This document shows positions 6,947 through 12,187 of a DNA stretch of 15,166 nt, piece by piece. Within the stretch, counting starts at the first letter, position 1, and each line of letters begins with the position of its first letter. The stretch comes from Actinomycetes bacterium (lineage in GTDB: Bacteria; Actinomycetota; Acidimicrobiia; Acidimicrobiales; SZUA-35): contig JAAETV010000489.1 of assembly GCA_024227975.1 (NCBI GenBank), positions 1 to 15,166 of the forward strand, given 5' to 3'. The position numbers were made by a program, and so were the translations under genes. A model generated the notes under the pieces. The model saw nothing but the letters and a program-made list of their open reading frames with translations. It was not told where the DNA came from and did not search any database.

Positions 6947-7705
6947 ATGGATCTTGGAATCAGCGGTAAGAGAGCAGCAGTGGCAGCCAGTTCAGCCGGA
7001 CTCGGTTTGGGAGCAGCCAAGGCTTTGGTCGAGGATGGCGTCCAGGTGGCCATTTCCGGCCGCGACCCGGAGCGACTGGCCGCCGCCGCGGCCGAGATCA
7101 GGACCGTCGGTCCCGGGGATGTCATCACTATCGAGGCCGACGTCTCCAACCCGGCCGGAGGACGAGCCTTCGTGGAAGCGGCGATGGCCCAACTCGGCCA
7201 GCTCGACATCCTGGTGACCAACGCCGGAGGGCCGCCACCGGGGACGTTCGCCAACACCGACCTCGACGCCTATCAGGTCGCTATCGACATGAACTGCCTA
7301 TCGATGATCGAGATGTGTCGGACCGCCATTCCCGCCATGAGGGAACGGCACTGGGGTCGTGTGTGCGCCATCACCAGCGTTGGGGTCAAGCAGCCAATCG
7401 ATTTCCTCATGGCCAGTTCGGTGGCCCGGGCTGGCTTCACCAGCTTCCTCAAGATCACGGCCCGCGAGGTCGCAGCCGACGGGGTCACCGTCAACTCCTG
7501 CCAGCCCGGCACCCACTGGACCGACCGGGTGGCAAAGATCATGCCCAACCAGGAAGCAGCGGCCGCTTCGGTACCGGCCAAGATCACGGGTGACCCCAAC
7601 CACTTCGGTCAAGCCGTTGCCTTCCTCTGCTCAGAGCAGGCCCGGTTCATCACCGGCACCGGCCTCCTGATCGACGGCGGCCAAGCTACCGGCCTCCTCG
7701 CCTGA
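6947..7705 (+). CDS. SDR family oxidoreductase, divergent type without YxxxK
   Basis: 252 aa, cytoplasmic. It has the Rossmann nucleotide-binding turn in the variant form ASSAGLGLG (14-22), the Asp after strand 3 (EADVS, 63-67), the stabilising TNAGG (91-95) and the catalytic-serine strand ITSVGVKQP (142-150, Ser144). The expected Tyr and Lys at +13 and +17 are Ser157 and Arg161 (MASSVARAG). A recognisable SDR subgroup with '(V)KQP...L.(L)SN..R' shares this change, so this is a lineage feature rather than decay. The C-terminus (AVAFLCSEQARFITG...DGG) is standard. Function is uncertain; such proteins are often labelled 3-oxoacyl-ACP reductase-like. ATG 6947 matches the usual N-terminus (MDLGISGKRA). 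Its last 20 bp overlap the convergent MFS gene. Confidence 0.87.
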   Translation: MDLGISGKRAAVAASSAGLGLGAAKALVEDGVQVAISGRDPERLAAAAAEIRTVGPGDVITIEADVSNPAGGRAFVEAAMAQLGQLDILVTNAGGPPPGTFANTDLDAYQVAIDMNCLSMIEMCRTAIPAMRERHWGRVCAITSVGVKQPIDFLMASSVARAGFTSFLKITAREVAADGVTVNSCQPGTHWTDRVAKIMPNQEAAAASVPAKITGDPNHFGQAVAFLCSEQARFITGTGLLIDGGQATGLLA

Positions 7706-8915
7706 GCGCCGACCTGGCGAGCCCTGGGCGGTCGCCGGTGAAAATGACAGCGGTGACTGTCAGGATCACGACGAGAGTCCAGGCCACGATCGAGAACCAG
7801 CCGAGCACGCCGGATACATCGTCGGTGTGGCGCGCCCAGAGATAGCACAAAAACAAACCGAAACCGAGCCGTCCGGCCAATGAGTTGATGCTCAACAGGG
7901 TGGCCCGATGAGAGGCCATGACCCGAGGGGCTACCGCCCCACTGATCAGCACCGGGGCCGCCGCCCCCTGGGCGCTGCGGAAGGCAACCAGGATGAGCAC
8001 CCAGGCGCTGACCCAGAGCGCCATGCTGGTCACGATGGTGGCTGACAGCACAGCCAAGGCCACCAGGGTGGTCGGCGTCCCGAACCGTTCGCTCAGGGGT
8101 GCACTGACACGAGCCGACAGAGCCCCGACCACGGAGGCGGCAGCGAAGACCACGCCGCTGAACAAAGGGGTGGCGCCGACGTCATTGGGTCCTCGGCCCA
8201 ACACTTCAGTCAACCAGGGCTGCATCAGGGTGACAGCCACATGCTCCAAGGTCACCAGGGCGACCCCGTAGAAGAAGATCCAACCCAAGTACCTGTCACG
8301 CAAGTAGCTGACACACACCCGGAGCTGAGCCCCGAACGCCTCGGCCCGGCTCGAAGCCGGCGGCTCGCTCATACCCATGGTCGTGATCAACTGGGCCACC
8401 GCCGCCACCAGTGAGGCCACGAAGGCCATACGAAGATCGACCAGACCGACGAGACCACCAATCACGGCGCTGAGCGCGGTGGCGGTGAAGCCAACGGCAC
8501 TGACGCGGGCTTGGCGCTGGACGTACTCATCGGCCCGACCCAGAGCTTCCAGGGTGTCGAAGTGGAAGGTGACGTCAGTCCCCGACAGGGAAGCAAACCC
8601 GCCAGCGAGGAAGAACTGGCCGATGACGATGACGGCTAGCCGATCGTTGCCCAGGAGATAGCAGGTTTGGGCAATCAGCCAACTGACGGCGGCGACGCGC
8701 AGGGTCAGCACCCGACCCAGACGGTCGCTCATCCACCCCGACGGCACTTCCAACACCACCACGAACAGGTAGTAGAGCGACGACAAGAGCACCGCCCCGT
8801 CGAGCCCGAACCGAGCCCGAGTGAACAGCACGAAGACCGGGATCCACACCAGGGTCGATGCCAACGCCTGGTGGACCGGGATCAGTCGAAGGTTCCGCTC
8901 CAGGGACGAGGTCAG
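7686..8915 (-). CDS. MFS transporter with an unresolved, probably non-ATG start
   Basis: About 409 aa if read from CTG 8915; 392 aa from the first conventional start, TTG 8864. It has twelve hydrophobic segments and motif A (GWMSDRLGR) after helix 2, as in drug/metabolite efflux MFS proteins; the substrate is unknown. The TTG start would cut into helix 1. Just upstream in frame is LERNLRLIPVHQA, which looks like a genuine MFS N-terminus, and its codons are strongly G/C-ending. No ATG, GTG or TTG exists between TTG 8864 and the in-frame stop at 8982-8984, leaving CTG 8915 or CTG 8903. CTG 8915 overlaps the TGA of a 21-codon leader frame (8977-8912) as CTGA. An ancestral GTG, coupled initiation or a sequence error would all fit. 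The 3' end overlaps the SDR by 20 bp. Confidence 0.8.
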   Translation of the reverse strand: MTSSLERNLRLIPVHQALASTLVWIPVFVLFTRARFGLDGAVLLSSLYYLFVVVLEVPSGWMSDRLGRVLTLRVAAVSWLIAQTCYLLGNDRLAVIVIGQFFLAGGFASLSGTDVTFHFDTLEALGRADEYVQRQARVSAVGFTATALSAVIGGLVGLVDLRMAFVASLVAAVAQLITTMGMSEPPASSRAEAFGAQLRVCVSYLRDRYLGWIFFYGVALVTLEHVAVTLMQPWLTEVLGRGPNDVGATPLFSGVVFAAASVVGALSARVSAPLSERFGTPTTLVALAVLSATIVTSMALWVSAWVLILVAFRSAQGAAAPVLISGAVAPRVMASHRATLLSINSLAGRLGFGLFLCYLWARHTDDVSGVLGWFSIVAWTLVVILTVTAVIFTGDRPGLARSALRRGGR

Positions 8916-8977
8916 CGACGGAGGGCTCGCAGATCGTGTTTGGGCGCATGCTGACCGAGGCGAAGGGCAGATGACAT
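8912..8977 (-). CDS. Possible 21-aa leader peptide upstream of the MFS gene
   Basis: ATG 8977 opens a 21-codon basic peptide (MSSALRLGQH...LRALRR) ending in TGA at 8914-8912. A strong AGGAGG (8990-8995, minus strand) stands 12 bases before it, which is rather far. Its stop overlaps the candidate CTG start of the MFS frame. Third-position bases are mixed, so it may be the broken N-terminus of the MFS protein or chance. Confidence 0.25.
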   Translation of the reverse strand: MSSALRLGQHAPKHDLRALRR

Positions 8978-8989
8978 CGGTCTACTATT

Positions 8990-8995
8990 CCTCCT
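8990..8995 (-). promoter_or_regulatory. Strong Shine-Dalgarno upstream of the MFS leader
   Basis: AGGAGG on the minus strand is the best ribosome-binding sequence in this divergent region, yet no start codon in the MFS frame lies at the right distance. The nearest ATG (8977) is 12 bases away in another frame. Confidence 0.45.
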
Positions 8996-9035
8996 GAACC
9001 GTGTCGGGCACAATCAGAGCCCCGGCATCGGCGGT

Positions 9036-9041
9036 TAGGCT
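9036..9041 (+). promoter_or_regulatory. Possible -10 element for leaderless pyrE transcript
   Basis: TAGGCT fits TAnnnT and lies 8 bases before GTG 9050, which has no Shine-Dalgarno. No clear -35 box. Confidence 0.25.
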
Positions 9042-9049
9042 TCGACGTC

Positions 9050-9592
9050 GTGAATCATGATGCACTTGCAGCGCAGATCTCGGCCGTGGCCCAGTTGAGT
9101 GGCGACTTCCTGCTCCGCAGCGGGCTCAGAGCCACCACCTATTTCGACAAGTACCAGTTCGAATCCGATCCCGAGCTGCTTCAATCCGTTGCCGAGCAGC
9201 TGGCCCCCCTCTTGCCGGCTGACACCGACATCCTGGCTGGCCTGGAGCTGGGTGGCGTCCCCATTGCCACAGCCCTGTCGCTTCACACCGGACTGCCAGC
9301 GGTGTTCGTCCGCAAGAAGGCCAAGGAATACGGGACGGCCAAGCTGGCCGAGGGCCCTTCGATCGACGGCAAGCGACTGACCATCATCGAAGACGTCATC
9401 ACCACCGGCGGTCAGGTGGTGCTCTCGACCAAGGACCTCCGCGACCGGGGAGCGATCGTAGATACGACGCTGTGCGTGATCGACCGGGAGCAGGGTGGAA
9501 CCGAAGGTATGGCTGAGATCGGTATCGAGCTGCGGTCGCTCTTCTCCAGGACCGAGTTGGAGGCCGCCGCTCCTGCTCGGGCCAACTCCTGA
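9050..9592 (+). CDS. pyrE: Orotate phosphoribosyltransferase
   Basis: 180 aa, a usual PyrE length. It joins orotate to PRPP to make orotidine 5'-phosphate in pyrimidine synthesis, normally as a cytoplasmic dimer. Visible motifs are: TTYFDKYQFE (29-38), the family's substrate-side strand; LAGLELGGVPIATALS (62-77); the flexible catalytic loop VRKKAKEYGTAKLAEG (87-102) with its lysines; and the PRPP-binding motif LTIIEDVITTGGQV (110-123) with the paired acidic residues. All active-site elements are intact. GTG 9050 is the natural start (MNHDALAAQI). It is alone on its strand: no other pyr gene is in the window, and it is convergent with the kinase gene, with only 12 bp between them. Confidence 0.93.
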   Translation: MNHDALAAQISAVAQLSGDFLLRSGLRATTYFDKYQFESDPELLQSVAEQLAPLLPADTDILAGLELGGVPIATALSLHTGLPAVFVRKKAKEYGTAKLAEGPSIDGKRLTIIEDVITTGGQVVLSTKDLRDRGAIVDTTLCVIDREQGGTEGMAEIGIELRSLFSRTELEAAAPARANS

Positions 9593-9608
9593 GCTCGGGA
9601 GCACTCAG
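9589..9608. terminator. Symmetric hairpin spanning both stop codons of pyrE and the kinase gene
   Basis: CTGAG (9589-9593) and CTCAG (9604-9608) are perfect inverted arms. The left arm contains the pyrE TGA (9590-9592) and the right arm the minus-strand TGA of the kinase gene (9605-9607). The stem is short and there is no T-tract, so a weak bidirectional terminator is possible but unproven. Confidence 0.25.
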
Positions 9609-12136
9609 CCCGGCATAACGAACTCGAGGCGCTCCCGGGTATCGACCAGACCATTGTCGCCCAAGGTACTGAGCTGGAAGTAGCCGGCTGTCGGACGACC
9701 GGTCTCGGGCGACAGGACATAGCTCCCTCCGGGGCCGACATAGTTGATGTCGACACCATCAGCGATGAGGTCCTTGCATTGGGCGAAGGAAGTACACGTC
9801 CGGCCGCCCCCGGTGACCAGCGGCAAGGTCTCAGCCATGGCCGACGAAGAAGATGAACCCGCCAGCTCGGCCGCCAGGGCCAACACAATGACAGCGTCAT
9901 AGGCTTGCGATGCTGAGGACGACAGGTCGGAGGCTGGTATCCGTTCTTCCAGCGTCTGACCGGTGAGGAAATCTACATTGATCCCCCGTACCCCGGTGAT
10001 CGCCCCCGTTGGCAGATCGAGGGAGACGCCATCGTCGGCCACGGCTACGTAGGGGAGGTCCTGAGGCCCGACACCAGCATTGGCCGCTGCGGTGTAGAAG
10101 GCAGCCAACTTGATGAACCCATAGACCAGGATGGCATCGGGGTCGGCAGCCTTCACCTCGTCGGCGGCCGCCGCTACCTTGCCATCACCCACACCACCGT
10201 CGACGACTATCACCTCGGTCAGGGTGAATCCGCGCTGGCCGAGGGCAACTCGCAGGGTTTCGAGCATCTTCTCCTCGCTCGAGGATGGGTTGTCGGGGTA
10301 GACGAGGGCCACCGAGCCGGTGTCGGCAGCCAGGATCGAGACCGCGGCCTCACCGATCAGCGTTGTCGGGATCCGGGTCTGGAAGTACAAGCCAGTATCG
10401 TCCGGGCGGGAGAAGAAGTCGGTAGGCGATATGAGGATCGCCCCCCGCCCTGTAGCTGTGCTCAGCGCATCCTCGGTATCGACCGGACCACTGGGCCCGA
10501 TGAGGGCGGTCGCACCCTCGTTGAGAAGATCAATGGACAGAGCGACCAGGCTGGCGTCGTCTTCGTAGCCGCCGGGGAGGATGACCATGGGCTGACCCAA
10601 GACTCCACCGGCGGCGGCGATATCGTCTGCTGCCAGGTTGATCGCGACAACCTGGTCGGCGTCTCGGGACTGCTCACCTTCGTCGATCAGGGTGCCGATG
10701 ACGAGCCCATCGACATCATCGGCGGCGGCTACCGCAGAAGTCGTCGCTCCCACTGTTCCCGATGGGTCATCCGGGGCCGTCGTCATTGACGATGACGAGT
10801 CACCGGTCACCACCAAGTCGTCGTCTGGTTCGGCTGTCTCGTCACCACCCGTGATCAGAATGACAGACACGACACCGATCAGAGCCAGGACCACAACGGC
10901 GACCAAAGCAACGGCCAGCAGAGCCTTGTGTCCCCCGCCCGGGCCCGAGCCTCCGAGATTGGCATCGGAATCGGCGATTGAGCCGCCACCACCCTGGCCA
11001 TGGAACGGATCAGGGGCGGCCGGGGTCGGGGGCCGGAAACTAGCGATGGTCTGGGCCTCGGCTAGCCCTGTCGAGGGCGCAACGGAGGGCTCGGAGCTGG
11101 GGGCAACGGGAGCCCTGACCACGGGGGGCTGGTAGTGAGTCACCGGGCGAGAAGGTGGCTGGGGTTCCTCATCGCCCCCAATCAGCACCGCTCCAGCTCG
11201 GCCGTCACCCTGGATCGTGCGCTCGGTGGCGGCAATGATCTCGGGCGCCCCCAGCAGAGCGAAGCGCCGCTCTCGAAGCCATCCCGCTCCGAAGGCATGA
11301 GACGTGGCCTCGGCCAGTGCGACCCCGAAGGCACTCGCGCTCTCCCAACGGCGGGTCGGGTCCTTCTCCAAGGCCCGGTCGATGACATCGGCAATCCGAA
11401 CCGGCACATCGGGGGCGGCATCATTGAGCGGCCGCGGAGGCTCGAACATGTGCTGGCGCATGAGGGCGCCGATCGATCCGATATCGCTGAAGGGAAGGGT
11501 GCCACTCAACAGCTCGTAGAGGACGATCCCAAGGCTGTAGACATCGCTCGAGGCGTTGAGGTCCTCGCCCCCACATTGCTCAGGAGACATGTAGGCGGGG
11601 GTTCCGACTATGGTCCCGGTCGCCGTCAGCTTGGTTGCGACGTCGATGGCCCTGGCGATACCGAAGTCGCCCAGCTTGACTACCCCGTCGCTGTCGATCA
11701 GAAGGTTCTCGGGCTTGATGTCACGATGCAGGACGCCCTGACTGTGGGCGTAGGACAGGGCGGCGCAGGTGGCGAGGGTGGCGGCGCACGCTTCGTCGGT
11801 ATGAATCCCATCGGTCCGGAATTTGTCGCCGATGGTGCTGGCGCACTGTTCCATCACGATCAGGGCCAGCCCATCGTCTTCGACATAGTCATAGACGGGC
11901 ACGATGTGGGGATGATCGAGCGAGGCTGCCATCTGGGCCTCGCGCAGGAAACGACTACCGACCTGGGGGTCGGCGGCGAAGGCGCGCGGTAGCTGCTTGA
12001 TAGCCACCTGTCGGCCGAGGCGCCGGTGGCGACCACTGAGGACAACACCCCAGGCCCCGCGACCGAGCTCGACCCCGACCTCGTAGCCGGGGAGTGCTCG
12101 TTCGATCAGCTCCCGATCCGAATTTGTGGACACCAC
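9605..12136 (-). CDS. Transmembrane Ser/Thr protein kinase with extracellular LivJ-type solute-binding domain
   Basis: 843 aa. Residues about 18-280 are a complete Hanks-type kinase: Gly-rich loop GRGAWG (25-30), VAIK Lys47, Glu66, catalytic loop HRDIKPEN (137-144), DFG (157-159), a threonine-rich activation segment ending GTPAYMSPEQ (178-187). A Pro/Gly-rich linker (325-400) leads to one transmembrane helix (about 404-428), then a Thr/Ser/Asp-rich spacer (430-475). The rest (about 477-843) is a type I periplasmic-binding fold of the branched-chain amino-acid/amide family, with SQAYDAVIVLALA (743-755) and a Cys781/Cys787 pair in the family's 'CtSfaqCk.li..G.di.Y.G' segment. So an outside ligand probably sets kinase activity. 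Double GTG start at 12136/12133 with adjacent GGAGGA. It lies 51 bp downstream of the ABC fusion gene. This kinase/solute-binding architecture is known in actinobacteria. Confidence 0.92.
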   Translation of the reverse strand: MVSTNSDRELIERALPGYEVGVELGRGAWGVVLSGRHRRLGRQVAIKQLPRAFAADPQVGSRFLREAQMAASLDHPHIVPVYDYVEDDGLALIVMEQCASTIGDKFRTDGIHTDEACAATLATCAALSYAHSQGVLHRDIKPENLLIDSDGVVKLGDFGIARAIDVATKLTATGTIVGTPAYMSPEQCGGEDLNASSDVYSLGIVLYELLSGTLPFSDIGSIGALMRQHMFEPPRPLNDAAPDVPVRIADVIDRALEKDPTRRWESASAFGVALAEATSHAFGAGWLRERRFALLGAPEIIAATERTIQGDGRAGAVLIGGDEEPQPPSRPVTHYQPPVVRAPVAPSSEPSVAPSTGLAEAQTIASFRPPTPAAPDPFHGQGGGGSIADSDANLGGSGPGGGHKALLAVALVAVVVLALIGVVSVILITGGDETAEPDDDLVVTGDSSSSMTTAPDDPSGTVGATTSAVAAADDVDGLVIGTLIDEGEQSRDADQVVAINLAADDIAAAGGVLGQPMVILPGGYEDDASLVALSIDLLNEGATALIGPSGPVDTEDALSTATGRGAILISPTDFFSRPDDTGLYFQTRIPTTLIGEAAVSILAADTGSVALVYPDNPSSSEEKMLETLRVALGQRGFTLTEVIVVDGGVGDGKVAAAADEVKAADPDAILVYGFIKLAAFYTAAANAGVGPQDLPYVAVADDGVSLDLPTGAITGVRGINVDFLTGQTLEERIPASDLSSSASQAYDAVIVLALAAELAGSSSSSAMAETLPLVTGGGRTCTSFAQCKDLIADGVDINYVGPGGSYVLSPETGRPTAGYFQLSTLGDNGLVDTRERLEFVMPG

Positions 12137-12159
12137 TCCTCCAACTCATGAGTCCACAA
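12124..12159 (-). promoter_or_regulatory. Inverted repeat enclosing the kinase start region
   Basis: TTGTGGAC (12124-12131) and GTCCACAA (12152-12159) are perfect 8-bp arms with a 20-base spacer. In the minus-strand mRNA the loop holds GGAGGA (12137-12142) and the first GTG, while the second GTG is partly in the stem. It may control translation of the kinase or be an operator. An 8-bp palindrome CTCATGAG (12145-12152) lies inside. Confidence 0.45.
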
Positions 12160-12187
12160 CTGACATTGATCGCTCATCAGGCCTCCC

